Below are positions 53,412 through 63,236 of a DNA stretch of 64,000 nt, one piece after another (within the stretch, counting starts at the first letter, position 1; every line of letters starts with the position of its first letter). The stretch lies in NCBI RefSeq assembly GCF_045629565.1, contig NZ_JAZQRL010000068.1, positions 1 through 64,000 of the forward strand, read 5' to 3'. The stretch is from Arcticibacter sp045629565. Lineage in GTDB: Bacteria > Bacteroidota > Bacteroidia > Sphingobacteriales > Sphingobacteriaceae. The position numbers were made by a program, and so were the translations under genes. The notes under the pieces were generated by a model that saw nothing but the letters and a program-made list of their open reading frames with translations, made no database searches and had not been told where the DNA came from.

Positions 53412-53575
53412 GTGTAATTTGATAATGGTCTCCATTGACCAACAATTGCGCCATCGTAAAGCGCATCAGCCAATTTGACATAATAATGAGCGAAATTAAT
53501 GATTTCGATTGATTTAGAAGAGGGTTATCACCATTAAAAATAGGCACGTTCTCCAAACTTTTAAAAGCTCCCTAA

Positions 53576-53824
53576 TTAAACGTAAAAAAAGAGCACATGC
53601 TTCAAAGAGAGTAACCTCCTCAAAGTTTGCACGTGAACATATAACGGCGAATTCCCAGCCAGTACTTTATCTGGAAAAGGTTTCAGGTGTTGACAAATGC
53701 GGTGTAGGCGGTAATATGCATGTTCACTTTTGTCATAATGGTGGAAAAAAGCAGAACTTCCTATAACATCCTGTATGCTGCCTTGAATATCATTTACATC
53801 CGCATCCTGAATAAACCACTTCAT
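53576..53824 (-). CDS. Possible small protein in the secA-purD gap
   Basis: An 82-residue reading frame, MKWFIQDADVNDIQGSIQDV onward, ending VLFFYV. No signal peptide, no recognised family, rich in His and Leu. It fills the largest part of the 442-bp gap between secA and purD, which otherwise shows nothing clear. It could be a real small gene or chance; the amino-acid composition is not decisive. Start 29 bases from the divergent purD ATG. Confidence 0.3.
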   Translation of the reverse strand: MKWFIQDADVNDIQGSIQDVIGSSAFFHHYDKSEHAYYRLHRICQHLKPFPDKVLAGNSPLYVHVQTLRRLLSLKHVLFFYV

Positions 53825-53841
53825 ACTTTGCTCATTTCCTA

Positions 53842-53849
53842 TATCTTTG
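53842..53849 (+). promoter_or_regulatory. Putative -7 element of purD
   Basis: TATCTTTG is an exact TAnnTTTG match and ends four bases before the ATG at 53854. A TTTG at 53827-53830 is only 11 bases upstream, shorter than the usual spacing, so it is not a convincing -33. Confidence 0.45.
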
Positions 53850-53853
53850 CTAC

Positions 53854-55128
53854 ATGAACATTCTTTTACTTGGTTCAGGCGGAAGGGAAAGTGCTTTTGC
53901 CTGGAAGATAACTCAGAGCCCGCTCTGCAACGAATTATTCATAGCTCCCGGAAACGCCGGAACTGCTGCATTCGGTCAGAATGTTGATTTGAACCCAACT
54001 GATTTCAAAAGCGTACGCCGTTTTGTTCTGGAGAATGACATAAACCTGGTTGTGGTCGGACCCGAAGAGCCGCTTGTAAAAGGCATTCATGACTTCTTCC
54101 TTGCGGATCAAGACCTGAAGAACATCCCTGTGATTGGCCCGCGTGAAGAAGGAGCAAAGCTTGAAGGCAGCAAAGAGTATTCAAAGGCCTTCATGCGCCG
54201 TCACTTTATTCCAACTGCGGCCTCCGCATCCTTTACGATCAATACACTTAACGAAGGACTTTCATATCTGGAGACACATAAACTCCCTGTTGTCTTGAAA
54301 GCAGACGGCCTAGCTGCCGGAAAAGGTGTGTTAATCTGCCAGACAACTGAAGAAGCACAAACCGAATTAGTCGCTATGCTTCAGGATGCTAAATTCGGTG
54401 AAGCAAGCAGCAAAGTGGTCATTGAAGAATTTTTAACAGGAATCGAACTTTCCGTTTTCGTTTTAACAGACGGACACACTTATAAAATCCTGCCCGAAGC
54501 AAAAGACTACAAACGCATCGGCGAAGGCGATACCGGCCTGAATACAGGTGGTATGGGATCCATCTCTCCAGTTCCTTTCGCTGATGAGGCCTTTATGAAG
54601 AAGGTTGAAAATGACATTATCCGTCCAACGATCAACGGATTAAAAATCGATCAGATACCCTATAAGGGCTTTATCTTTATCGGATTAATGAATACAGATG
54701 GTGAACCATACGTAATTGAATATAACGTACGCATGGGCGACCCTGAAACGGAGAGCGTTATCCCCAGGATTGAAAGTGATTTTCTTGATCTGTTACTCGG
54801 CGTTGCAAACGAAAACCTCGCTGAGAAAGAACTGAAGATTTCTGAGAAGACTGCCGCAACGGTTATGCTTGTCTCTGGGGGTTACCCAGGAGAATACATG
54901 AAAGGCAAGACGATATCCGGAATCGAGAACCTGAGAGATTCTCTTGCATTCCATGCAGGTACTGTCCTGGAAGACAACCTGGTAAAAACCTCCGGTGGAC
55001 GCGTTCTGGCTATCACATCCCTACAGGACAACCTTTTTGATGCAGTACAGCAAGCCGTCGCAGATGCAGGCAGGATATACTTTGACGGTCGTTACTTCCG
55101 TGCCGATATCGGATTTGATCTGATCTGA
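53854..55128 (+). CDS. purD: Phosphoribosylamine-glycine ligase
   Basis: 424 residues, second step of purine synthesis, ATP-grasp enzyme. LLLGSGGRESAFAWKITQSP opens the protein, VVGPEEPLVKGIHD, LKADGLAAGKGVLIC and the ATP-grasp signature YNVRMGDPETESVIPRIES follow, all characteristic of PurD. It is transcribed alone from a likely leaderless promoter and ends at a very strong terminator. Confidence 0.97.
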   Translation: MNILLLGSGGRESAFAWKITQSPLCNELFIAPGNAGTAAFGQNVDLNPTDFKSVRRFVLENDINLVVVGPEEPLVKGIHDFFLADQDLKNIPVIGPREEGAKLEGSKEYSKAFMRRHFIPTAASASFTINTLNEGLSYLETHKLPVVLKADGLAAGKGVLICQTTEEAQTELVAMLQDAKFGEASSKVVIEEFLTGIELSVFVLTDGHTYKILPEAKDYKRIGEGDTGLNTGGMGSISPVPFADEAFMKKVENDIIRPTINGLKIDQIPYKGFIFIGLMNTDGEPYVIEYNVRMGDPETESVIPRIESDFLDLLLGVANENLAEKELKISEKTAATVMLVSGGYPGEYMKGKTISGIENLRDSLAFHAGTVLEDNLVKTSGGRVLAITSLQDNLFDAVQQAVADAGRIYFDGRYFRADIGFDLI

Positions 55129-55142
55129 TATCAAAACCTTTG

Positions 55143-55186
55143 AAAAGAAGAGGTGGCTAATATCCAGATTAGCCACCTCTTCTTTT
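55143..55186. terminator. Strong bidirectional terminator after purD
   Basis: Perfect 19-bp stem: AAAAGAAGAGGTGGCTAAT at 55143-55161 with its complement at 55168-55186, loop ATCCAG. A run of A precedes and T follows, so it also serves the convergent TlpA-like gene, whose stop codon is at 55194. Confidence 0.95.
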
Positions 55187-55193
55187 TTATCAT

Positions 55194-56330
55194 TTACAAA
55201 AGCTCAGCAAGCGTCTTTTCAAGGGCAGCTCCTCTAAGATTCACCGCTACTATCTTTCCGCTTGGATCAATCAAATAATTCTGAGGAATCGAACGGATAT
55301 TATACATCCTGGCCACCTCATTATTCCAGAACTTTAAGTCAGAAACCTGTGTCCAGGTTAAACCGTCATCCTTTACCGCCTTCAACCACGCATCACGCTG
55401 ATTCTGACGGTCTAATGAAACGCCTAGTACCGTAAAATTCTTGTCTTTGAACTTATTATATGCCTGCACCACATTAGGGTTTTCTTCTCTGCACGGACCA
55501 CACCACGAAGCCCAAAAATCAAGCAATACATATTTACCTTTGAAATCGGATAATTTCACCGGCTTTCCATCAGGGTCATTCTGGGTAAAATCCATGGCCA
55601 TAGCCCCAACAGAGGTCTTCTTCGAAGCCTCCATGCTCATTAATAGCGGCTGCAAAGCCGCGGCCTTCTGAAGAGCAGGACTAAGCGACTTAACCAGTGG
55701 ATCGATCTCTCCGAACTGAGGATCACGACCGGCGATAGACAGGATTGAATTTACACTGACGTAACTTCCTGGATTTTCCTTCACAAATTGCGTCAGTATC
55801 TCCTTCTGCCTCACTTGTAACTTCTCAAGTCTGCTCTGTAAACCACCAACAAACTCCTGTGAACCCTTTTGCTCTGCCGATGCAGCCTGATATTCGGCAT
55901 CAAGTGCCCTGAACTGAGCCGACAGATCTTTAAGTCTTCCGTTTAGAATCTTATTTTCTGTATTCGCCTTACTCCCTTTGATTGAGGCAGTAGACAAAGA
56001 ATCATTGCTTTCAATAGAATACTCTCCCTTATCCACATAGATCATCAAAACATCAGGTTGCAAAGTTGATTTCAATGAATCCAGTCCCACCCCTTTCGGG
56101 TCCATGATCATAACTCCTGAACTTGGTTCTGAGATAGCTCCTTGAAAACTAAAGCTCCCATTGCTAATCAAAGCAGAGTCTGTGACGGAAGTCTCGCCGT
56201 TCTGATATATCAGGTACACTTTAGCTGGCGAGTTAAAAGAACCGACTTTCCCGTTAATTTTGTATGGCGTGTCCTGCGCAAATAGCATCAACGGCGATAA
56301 AGCCAATGCTGTAAATAATGATTTTTTCAT
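55194..56330 (-). CDS. TlpA-like thioredoxin with DUF4369 domain
   Basis: 378 residues. Signal peptide ending LMLFAQ, a DUF4369-type beta domain (about 20-115), a charged helical linker (about 120-200), and a C-terminal thioredoxin fold with WASWCGPC (CGPC at 277-280). It is a periplasmic thiol-disulfide reductase, one of many in Bacteroidota; the partner is unknown. Monocistronic, ending at the bidirectional terminator shared with purD. Confidence 0.9.
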   Translation of the reverse strand: MKKSLFTALALSPLMLFAQDTPYKINGKVGSFNSPAKVYLIYQNGETSVTDSALISNGSFSFQGAISEPSSGVMIMDPKGVGLDSLKSTLQPDVLMIYVDKGEYSIESNDSLSTASIKGSKANTENKILNGRLKDLSAQFRALDAEYQAASAEQKGSQEFVGGLQSRLEKLQVRQKEILTQFVKENPGSYVSVNSILSIAGRDPQFGEIDPLVKSLSPALQKAAALQPLLMSMEASKKTSVGAMAMDFTQNDPDGKPVKLSDFKGKYVLLDFWASWCGPCREENPNVVQAYNKFKDKNFTVLGVSLDRQNQRDAWLKAVKDDGLTWTQVSDLKFWNNEVARMYNIRSIPQNYLIDPSGKIVAVNLRGAALEKTLAELL

Positions 56331-56506
56331 TCTGATAAATATAAAAGGAAACGCATGATTCCCTTAATTAGTGTTTTGCCGAAGATCGAAACTTTTTGGA
56401 ACTCCGCAAATCACAGGATGGAACATGATGGATTTATCCTCATTATACTATAAATTAGTAAGAACCAATTATCTCTAGCCCCCCATCTAGCCGGGACCAC
56501 AAAATT

Positions 56507-57070
56507 ATGTTTAATAAAAATCTGGCAAACTGCTCAGAAGAAGAGCTGATTGAAATGATCAGGCAAGGCAACGAGCATGCTTTCAATGTGGTGTACAATA
56601 TGTATTGGGAAGAGATATTTATATATGTGATCAGGGTTATAAAAGATGAAGACATGGCACAGGATATTGTTCAGGAGATTTTTGTCTCGTTTTGGGCAAA
56701 GCACTCTGAATTAATCATTCATAAATCCCTGAAAGCGTACCTGTTTACTTCAGCAAGGTACAAAAGCCTTGACTTCCTTCAGGAGGCCGCATCCCGCCAC
56801 AAATATAACCTCCAACATCTCTTGTTTGTCAACTCCACAGACAATTCGCTGGTTGAAGCCCAGGATGCAAACGACCTCCGAGAGAAAATGGAGATCTGTC
56901 TCGACAATCTTCCTCCAAAAATGAAAGAAGTATTCGAACTCAGCAGATTTGAATTCTTAACTCACAAGGAGATCGCCACTAAGCTTGGTATATCCGACCA
57001 AACCGTAAAAAAGCATATCCATAAGGCGATAAAAGAATTCCGGTCCAGACTTAAAAGCTTGGGATGCTAA
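56507..57070 (+). CDS. ECF RNA polymerase sigma factor of a PUL
   Basis: 187 residues, sigma-70 Bacteroidetes expansion family. Region 2 (about 25-90, AFNVVYNMYWEEIFIYVIRV, DIVQEIFVSFWAKH) and region 4 (about 120-180, LPPKMKEVFELSRFEFLTHKEIATKLGISDQTVKKHI). It is followed by a FecR anti-sigma factor and a SusC/SusD pair, so it should drive susC when the substrate is sensed. The start ATG at 56507 has no clear promoter in the 176-base gap upstream. Confidence 0.93.
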   Translation: MFNKNLANCSEEELIEMIRQGNEHAFNVVYNMYWEEIFIYVIRVIKDEDMAQDIVQEIFVSFWAKHSELIIHKSLKAYLFTSARYKSLDFLQEAASRHKYNLQHLLFVNSTDNSLVEAQDANDLREKMEICLDNLPPKMKEVFELSRFEFLTHKEIATKLGISDQTVKKHIHKAIKEFRSRLKSLGC

Positions 57071-57176
57071 TTCTGGCATGACATTTTTTTTACTGTGAAT
57101 CAATAAGTTATGAACTTTTATTTTCTTTCAATACCCCCAAAGCCCCTATTTTCAGACATCTATATATTAACCTGTT

Positions 57177-58127
57177 ATGGAATCCGATGAATTAAAAAGA
57201 CTACTTCAACGCCGCAAAGAAGGCAGGTGCTCTCAAGAAGAGCTTAGTCAACTTGAAAATTGGTTTGACAACACTTCCCATGCTGGCAATTGGGAATGGT
57301 CAGATGCCCGCAAAGCGGAAATAAAATCAGAGATAAGAAAAAATATAAGCTTGAGGCTGAACCGGCAAGCGAGAGAAAGTATGTTCAACATGTATATTAA
57401 AATCGCTGCCACGGTTTTATTGATTGTCTCTCCTGGACTATATTTTGGCTTAAACTATATAAATAGCAACTCTCCATATACTGAGATAAATGCTGCTTCA
57501 GGAAAGACGACGGAAGTCTTATTGAGCGACGGATCTACAATTATCCTTCAAGCAAAGAGCCGGCTCAAATTCCCGAAGAAATTTAGCGCTGAGGACCGGC
57601 AAATATTCCTTTATGACGGCGAGGCTTTTTTTGATATAGCGAAGGACCCTGAAAGGCCATTTATTGTCACGACGAACAACGTCTCTACGAAAGTCCTCGG
57701 GACTGCCTTTAATATTTCGTTTTATGAGAATCAACGGGAAATGTGCGTCACAGTAGTAAGGGGAAAGGTCTCCGTAAGTAGCTCCGATGGAAATAAGGTA
57801 TTACTGAATCCAAACCAACAAGTCGTGATCAACAAAACCTCGGGATCCTTTAAAAAGAATATGGTGGACGCTAGCGAAACTATTGGATGGATTGAAGGAA
57901 GATTACAGTTGAATAATCATACCATGCTGCATGCAGCTAAACTACTGGAAAAGAAATATAATATTAAAATAAGGTTTGCTGCCCCCGAAATACATAGGAT
58001 AAGGTTTACGGCAACCTTCGATAAAACAGACAGCCTGGTATCCATTCTAAACGATATCAGCCGTATTAATCAGCTAACATATACAATGAAAAACAAGGAG
58101 GTAATATTTAAAACCGAAGAAAAATAA
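57177..58127 (+). CDS. FecR-family anti-sigma factor
   Basis: 316 residues. N-terminal cytoplasmic part that should bind the sigma factor, one transmembrane helix (about 73-91), a periplasmic FecR domain with EINAASGKTTEVLLSDGSTIILQAKSRL split around 101-130, then a DUF4974 C-terminal domain (IRFTATFDKTDSLVSILNDIS). It should receive the signal from the STN domain of the SusC protein at 58244 and release the sigma factor. 106 bases separate it from the sigma gene. Confidence 0.93.
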   Translation: MESDELKRLLQRRKEGRCSQEELSQLENWFDNTSHAGNWEWSDARKAEIKSEIRKNISLRLNRQARESMFNMYIKIAATVLLIVSPGLYFGLNYINSNSPYTEINAASGKTTEVLLSDGSTIILQAKSRLKFPKKFSAEDRQIFLYDGEAFFDIAKDPERPFIVTTNNVSTKVLGTAFNISFYENQREMCVTVVRGKVSVSSSDGNKVLLNPNQQVVINKTSGSFKKNMVDASETIGWIEGRLQLNNHTMLHAAKLLEKKYNIKIRFAAPEIHRIRFTATFDKTDSLVSILNDISRINQLTYTMKNKEVIFKTEEK

Positions 58128-58141
58128 AAATAAAAAAGACT

Positions 58142-58162
58142 GGTCTGATTCAGAATCAGACC
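58142..58162. other. First of two tandem hairpins between fecR and susC
   Basis: GGTCTGATTC and GAATCAGACC around a single A, a 21-base perfect palindrome. As RNA the innermost pairs would open, leaving an 8-9 bp stem. No T-run follows, so it is not a standard terminator. Confidence 0.7.
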
Positions 58163-58171
58163 GGCCCCGTT

Positions 58172-58195
58172 GGCTCTGTACTGGCATACAGAGCC
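58172..58195. other. Second of two tandem hairpins between fecR and susC
   Basis: GGCTCTGTA and TACAGAGCC, perfect 9-bp stem with loop CTGGCA, nine bases after the first hairpin. Again no T-run. It lies 48 bases before the susC ATG. Confidence 0.7.
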
Positions 58196-58243
58196 GACCC
58201 TGATCTTAGTAAACCAATTGTAAACTAAAACAAACTTAAAGGT

Positions 58244-61200
58244 ATGAAAAATTATACCACCCGTGCACCTATTGCCCTAAAAAAGACACTCTGCCTGTTA
58301 GCCGCACTCGCATCCCTACTATGTTCATTGTCCGCTAAATCTCCGATTAATGAATCGCAATCTATACAGGATGTCAGAATTACGTTAAGTCTTAGAAATG
58401 CTCCGTTAAAACAAGTACTGACAAGTATTCAAAAGAAGAGTGACTTCCGATTTGTCTACAACGATATGGTCGTTAATAACTATTTGAACGTCACGCTAAA
58501 TGAAAAAAGTCAAACGATAGCAAAGATCCTTGATGAGGCGTTGAAAAACACCAACCTGTACTACGAAGATGAGAATAAAAAGATCCTCATACTGGAAAAA
58601 ACCAACCCTGTGAAGCCAGAGAATCCGGTAAGACTGCCCAACAAACAGACCGGACTAAGCGGGAAGGTTACCGACGAAAGCGGCGCCCCCTTGCCAGGAG
58701 TAAGTGTGATGCTGAAAGAGGACAGTAAAGTGATAACATCGACAAATGAAAACGGTGTATTCAGTCTAAATGTTCCGCCCAACTTGGCTGAAACTGGCAC
58801 ATTGGTGTTCACCTTCATCAGCTTCCGGAGACAAGAAGTGCCAATTGGAAATCAACGAACCTTTACAATAAAGCTCTTGCCTGATGTTAAACTGTTAAAC
58901 GAGGTCGTTGTCGTAGGTTATGGAACACAAAGCAAACGCAATGTATCTACGGCTATCGCAACAGTTAAAGGCGAGGCGCTGGCCGACCTCCCGGTATCTA
59001 ATCCAACTCAAGCACTGGTTGGGCAAGTTTCCGGAGTACTGCTACAACAAACAAGCGGAGCTCCTGGAGAAGCACCGGTGGTCCGGATAAGAGGCAATGG
59101 TTCTATCACAAGCGGAAACGGACCGTTATACGTCATCGACGGATACCCCACCAATGATGCTTCCCTAATCAATGCTATCTCTCCGCAGGACATTGAAAGC
59201 ATGGATATCCTAAAGGATGCAGCCTCCGCCGCTATCTATGGCTCTCGAGCGGGAAACGGAGTAATCATCGTAACGACAAAAAGAGGTAAGACAGGAAAGA
59301 CCAAATTTTCGTTTGATGCAATTACAGGCTTCGAAAACATCATGCAAAAATATGGATTGCTAAACAGCGCCGAATTCGTTGAAATGGCGAAGGAAGGGTT
59401 AACTAATCAAAACAGAGCAATCCCCGATTTTCTCAACCAACCGGAACGCTGGGCTAATACAGACTGGCAAGATGTTATCTTCAGAACAGCTCCTTTCCAG
59501 AATTATCAGATAAGTGCCAATGGAGGCACAGATAAGGTGCAATTTGCCATTTCCGGCGGCCTGGTAGACCAGCAGGGCATCCTTGAGAATACATATATGA
59601 AAAGGTATAACATCCGCGGAAGCGTAGATGCGAAACTTACTGACAAGGTGAAGGTTGGGCTAAATGTTCAGCCATCCTTCACCGAGAGACGGGTTCAGCA
59701 GACCACGGGTGGAAACACGTCAACAGGCGTAGATGGGATACTGGCAGAAGCACTGACAATGCCTCCTATCCTTCCGGTCTGGAGAGACAATGGTGACTAC
59801 TTCGTTATTGTGCAGGATCCTGAAATGAAAACGATATTCAACGATGAGCTATCCAATCCGCTTATTAAACTCGATGCCAATAAAGATATTTTTTATACGT
59901 TCAGGCAAACGGGGAATACCTATATCGAATATAGCCCGATCAAGGGTTTACGTTTAAACTCGACTCTGAACATTGGTCTGGTGTCTGAAAAAGAAGAATG
60001 GTTTGTCGAGCCTTTTCTAGCAAGGGGCAATGGCAATACCGGCAACATTTCAACTCCCAATCTGGCTCAAATAAGAGCCCGGAGAAATAACACTACTAAT
60101 CTCAACTGGTATTGGTCGAATACAGCAACCTACGACTTCTCCATGAAAGGGAACCATAACTTCACTGCACTCCTTGGTTATGATGCCGCCAAACAAAATG
60201 ATTTCTACGTCACACTCCAACCGCGGACAGACAGGGATAACCCTGTAGCCTTTGTTAATGCCAATGTGAAAAATGTACAGGGTGCCGTATTAACACAAGG
60301 AACTTCAGAAAGAAGGGAATACGTTTTTGATGCCGTATTTGCCAGGTTAAACTATAACTACAATAGTAAATATCTATTGTCAGCGTCAATTAGACGCGAC
60401 CGCTCCAGCCGGTTTGGCCCGAACAACCGCGCGGGAATATTCCCCTCTGTATCAGCCGGATGGAATATAAGTGAGGAGCCTTTCATCAAAGACAATTCGA
60501 CCATCAGCATGTTAAAACTCCGGGCTAGCTACGGAGAAACCGGCAACGATCAATTGGCCGGATATTATCCCTGGATAACTACAATGCAACGAGAGTATTA
60601 CGTATTCGGCACCACAGATGCTCAAGTCGTAGCATACAGACCGGGTGGCTTCTCCAATGCTGACCTGGGATGGGAGAAAAATAAACAAGTAGATGTCGGT
60701 CTAGATATCGGATTGCTGAAGAACAGAATAGAACTGTCCGCAGACTTCTACAATCGAAACAGCAATATAATCCTCAATGCGGACCTTCCAAGCCTGAACG
60801 GCAAAGCCTCATCCGTCATACAGAACGTTGGTAACGTGAGAAATCGCGGAATCGAGTTCTCCCTCAACACGCTGAACTTCAATTCTAACTTCAGATGGAG
60901 TACAAACTTCAATATCTCCTTCAACAGAAATAAGCTTGTCCGACTGGCTAGTGGACAGACGCAATTGAACAATCAGGGTGTTGTAAGAAATTATGTCGGC
61001 CGGCCAATGGGTGACCTGTACATGTATATTGTGGAGGGAACATTCAATAACGCCGATGATGTCGCCAAATACCCTAAATTGGGCTCTCAGGGAATAGGAG
61101 ATCTCAGATACAGAGATGTATCGGGTCCGGATGGGGTGCCTGATGGTGTCATCAATGCAAACGATCAAACGCATGTCGGCAACTATCAGCCTGATTTCGT

Positions 61201-61699
61201 TTACGGACTAGGCAATACATTCTCTTTTAAAAACTTTGATTTAAACGTCCTTATAGACGGAACGCACGGATCTGAGATCTTCAGAAGTCAGGAATTACCG
61301 CTCGGTTTAAGCCGATGGCTGGAAAATGGCTCCAAAGAGTCGCTTGGCAGATGGAGATCCGAGGCAGAGCCCGGTAACGGAAGATATCACAGAGCTGGGT
61401 CCACCAATCTATCATCTAATATCAGCTCCAGCACCCGCTACTTGTATGACGGCAGCTTTTTAAGGATCCGTAATGTAACTTTGGGTTATTCACTTCCCAC
61501 CAAAGGCTTGAACAAGCTAGGTATTCAACGTCTTAGGATGTATATCGCAGGCCAAAACCTGCTCATGTTTTCAAAAGTCGAAGGCTTTGGAAATCCCCAA
61601 GGTAACGGATCGGGAGACAACGCGACAAACAATGGCGTAGAAACAGGAACCTACCCACTTGCACGCAACATATCCCTCGGACTCAATTTAACCTTCTAA
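58244..61699 (+). CDS. SusC/RagA-family TonB-linked receptor with STN domain
   Basis: 1151 residues. Signal peptide, STN domain (about 44-120; the N-terminal signalling domain that contacts FecR), carboxypeptidase-regulatory-like domain (about 137-212, LSGKVTDESGAPLPGV), the SusC hallmark NEVVVVGYGTQSKR (219-232), plug domain with LVGQVSGVLLQQTSG and AAIYGSRAGNGVIIVTTKRG, and the barrel. With SusD it forms the outer-membrane glycan-uptake complex. It lies 116 bases after fecR (two hairpins in between) and 10 before susD. Confidence 0.96.
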   Translation: MKNYTTRAPIALKKTLCLLAALASLLCSLSAKSPINESQSIQDVRITLSLRNAPLKQVLTSIQKKSDFRFVYNDMVVNNYLNVTLNEKSQTIAKILDEALKNTNLYYEDENKKILILEKTNPVKPENPVRLPNKQTGLSGKVTDESGAPLPGVSVMLKEDSKVITSTNENGVFSLNVPPNLAETGTLVFTFISFRRQEVPIGNQRTFTIKLLPDVKLLNEVVVVGYGTQSKRNVSTAIATVKGEALADLPVSNPTQALVGQVSGVLLQQTSGAPGEAPVVRIRGNGSITSGNGPLYVIDGYPTNDASLINAISPQDIESMDILKDAASAAIYGSRAGNGVIIVTTKRGKTGKTKFSFDAITGFENIMQKYGLLNSAEFVEMAKEGLTNQNRAIPDFLNQPERWANTDWQDVIFRTAPFQNYQISANGGTDKVQFAISGGLVDQQGILENTYMKRYNIRGSVDAKLTDKVKVGLNVQPSFTERRVQQTTGGNTSTGVDGILAEALTMPPILPVWRDNGDYFVIVQDPEMKTIFNDELSNPLIKLDANKDIFYTFRQTGNTYIEYSPIKGLRLNSTLNIGLVSEKEEWFVEPFLARGNGNTGNISTPNLAQIRARRNNTTNLNWYWSNTATYDFSMKGNHNFTALLGYDAAKQNDFYVTLQPRTDRDNPVAFVNANVKNVQGAVLTQGTSERREYVFDAVFARLNYNYNSKYLLSASIRRDRSSRFGPNNRAGIFPSVSAGWNISEEPFIKDNSTISMLKLRASYGETGNDQLAGYYPWITTMQREYYVFGTTDAQVVAYRPGGFSNADLGWEKNKQVDVGLDIGLLKNRIELSADFYNRNSNIILNADLPSLNGKASSVIQNVGNVRNRGIEFSLNTLNFNSNFRWSTNFNISFNRNKLVRLASGQTQLNNQGVVRNYVGRPMGDLYMYIVEGTFNNADDVAKYPKLGSQGIGDLRYRDVSGPDGVPDGVINANDQTHVGNYQPDFVYGLGNTFSFKNFDLNVLIDGTHGSEIFRSQELPLGLSRWLENGSKESLGRWRSEAEPGNGRYHRAGSTNLSSNISSSTRYLYDGSFLRIRNVTLGYSLPTKGLNKLGIQRLRMYIAGQNLLMFSKVEGFGNPQGNGSGDNATNNGVETGTYPLARNISLGLNLTF

Positions 61700-61709
61700 A
61701 GATACAATT

Positions 61710-63188
61710 ATGACACATAACATAGTTTCACCCGCTAAATCTCTGATTTACGTTGTGCTTGTATTTCTCAGCACATCATGCAGCAAGGAATACTTCGATA
61801 AGTACCCTACAGATCAGCCGACAGAGAATACATTTTATTCGGATGAGGTGAGTGTAAAGCAAATGCTCAACGATGCATACTTCTCGCTCCGAGAATCCTA
61901 CAGGTACTGTTTTGCATTCGGGGATCTTGCAGCTGATGATGTATATAATAGCAAATTCAACAATTCATCAGACCATATAACGATTAATGAATCGAACGTT
62001 GTCGCTGATAACGGAATTATCAATGAAATGTGGACCCGTTCCTATGCTACAATAGCAAGAGCAAATTTGGTATTGGAAAACATCGAAAACATCACTATCG
62101 ATCCAGCTCGGAAAGCGCAGTATATTAATGAGGCCAAGTTCTTAAGAGCTTTGATGTATTTCAACATGGTCAGAATATATGGTGATGTCCCTTTAGTTCT
62201 TAAAGACGTAAAAACTCCGGCAGAGGCGCTGTCTTATACGAGGGAAAGCACCGAAAAAGTCTACGAACAGATCATCGAGGATCTTAAAAATGCAGAACAG
62301 CTTCCAGCCTCATACACCGCTAATGCAGACATCGGCCGGGCCACAAAATGGGCTGCCAAATCCCTGCTTGCTAAGGTCTATCTTACACGGAAGCAATATA
62401 ATGAAGCTGACCTGAAACTTGCTGAAGTACTTGCTGGCCCGCCTGCTTCGGGAGCTAATGCATTTCACCTGTTAGCTAATTATGCCGATATCTTTGACGC
62501 AGCAAAACCGAATAATAGTGAAGTAATTTTCGCCGTCCAGTACGCCAGAGGATTTGATCCCTTGCAAGGAAATCCATTCGTCAATTATGCTATGGCAAAT
62601 GAAGATATCGGAACCGGAATCTTGAAACGGGGAACCGGAACCTTTCTTATGACTGAAGCCCTTCATGCACAATTTGATTCTGATGACGCAAGAAGATCAA
62701 TGATCTCGGAACTCACAGGTTCAAGACGAAGATATGTCTTCACAAAAAAATACTATGACAACCAGATGACTTCAACCATAGATGCCGGAAATGACTGGAT
62801 CGTCCTACGCTATGCAGATGTAGTCTTAATGTATGCTGAAACTCAGAACCAATTAAGCAACACTACGATTGCTTTTAACTATTTAGAAGCAGTCCGCCAA
62901 AGGGCAGGCCTTACAACAGATCAAAGCTTAAGGAATAACCAGACGGCAATGAAATTGGCAATAGAGAATGAACGTCGTCTTGAGTTGTTTAATGAAGGGC
63001 ATAGATGGTTTGACCTAAAACGTACAGATCGACTGATCCCCGTAATGAACGCTCATTTCGCCAGCGGTCTCTCGAACGACGAAATCGGAAGCGGTAATTC
63101 AGTGGAGGACTTTGAACTTGTCTTTCCGGTACCGAGATATCAGGTAAATTTAAATCCAGATAAAATCCAGCAAAACACTGGCTACTAA
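61710..63188 (+). CDS. SusD/RagB-family nutrient-binding lipoprotein
   Basis: 492 residues. Lipobox TSC with Cys24 and the SusD-like pattern YFDKYPTDQPTENTFYSDE at the mature N-terminus, TPR-like helices in the middle (FLRALMYFNMVRIYGDVPLV), and the family C-terminus with RYADVVLMYAE, AIENERRLELFNEGHRWFDLKRT and PVPRYQVNLNP. It caps the SusC barrel and binds the glycan. It lies 10 bases after susC. Confidence 0.95.
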   Translation: MTHNIVSPAKSLIYVVLVFLSTSCSKEYFDKYPTDQPTENTFYSDEVSVKQMLNDAYFSLRESYRYCFAFGDLAADDVYNSKFNNSSDHITINESNVVADNGIINEMWTRSYATIARANLVLENIENITIDPARKAQYINEAKFLRALMYFNMVRIYGDVPLVLKDVKTPAEALSYTRESTEKVYEQIIEDLKNAEQLPASYTANADIGRATKWAAKSLLAKVYLTRKQYNEADLKLAEVLAGPPASGANAFHLLANYADIFDAAKPNNSEVIFAVQYARGFDPLQGNPFVNYAMANEDIGTGILKRGTGTFLMTEALHAQFDSDDARRSMISELTGSRRRYVFTKKYYDNQMTSTIDAGNDWIVLRYADVVLMYAETQNQLSNTTIAFNYLEAVRQRAGLTTDQSLRNNQTAMKLAIENERRLELFNEGHRWFDLKRTDRLIPVMNAHFASGLSNDEIGSGNSVEDFELVFPVPRYQVNLNPDKIQQNTGY

Positions 63189-63236
63189 ACCTCAAATTGC
63201 ACAACTTATCTTCACTTACAAAGCAACAATAAGAAT

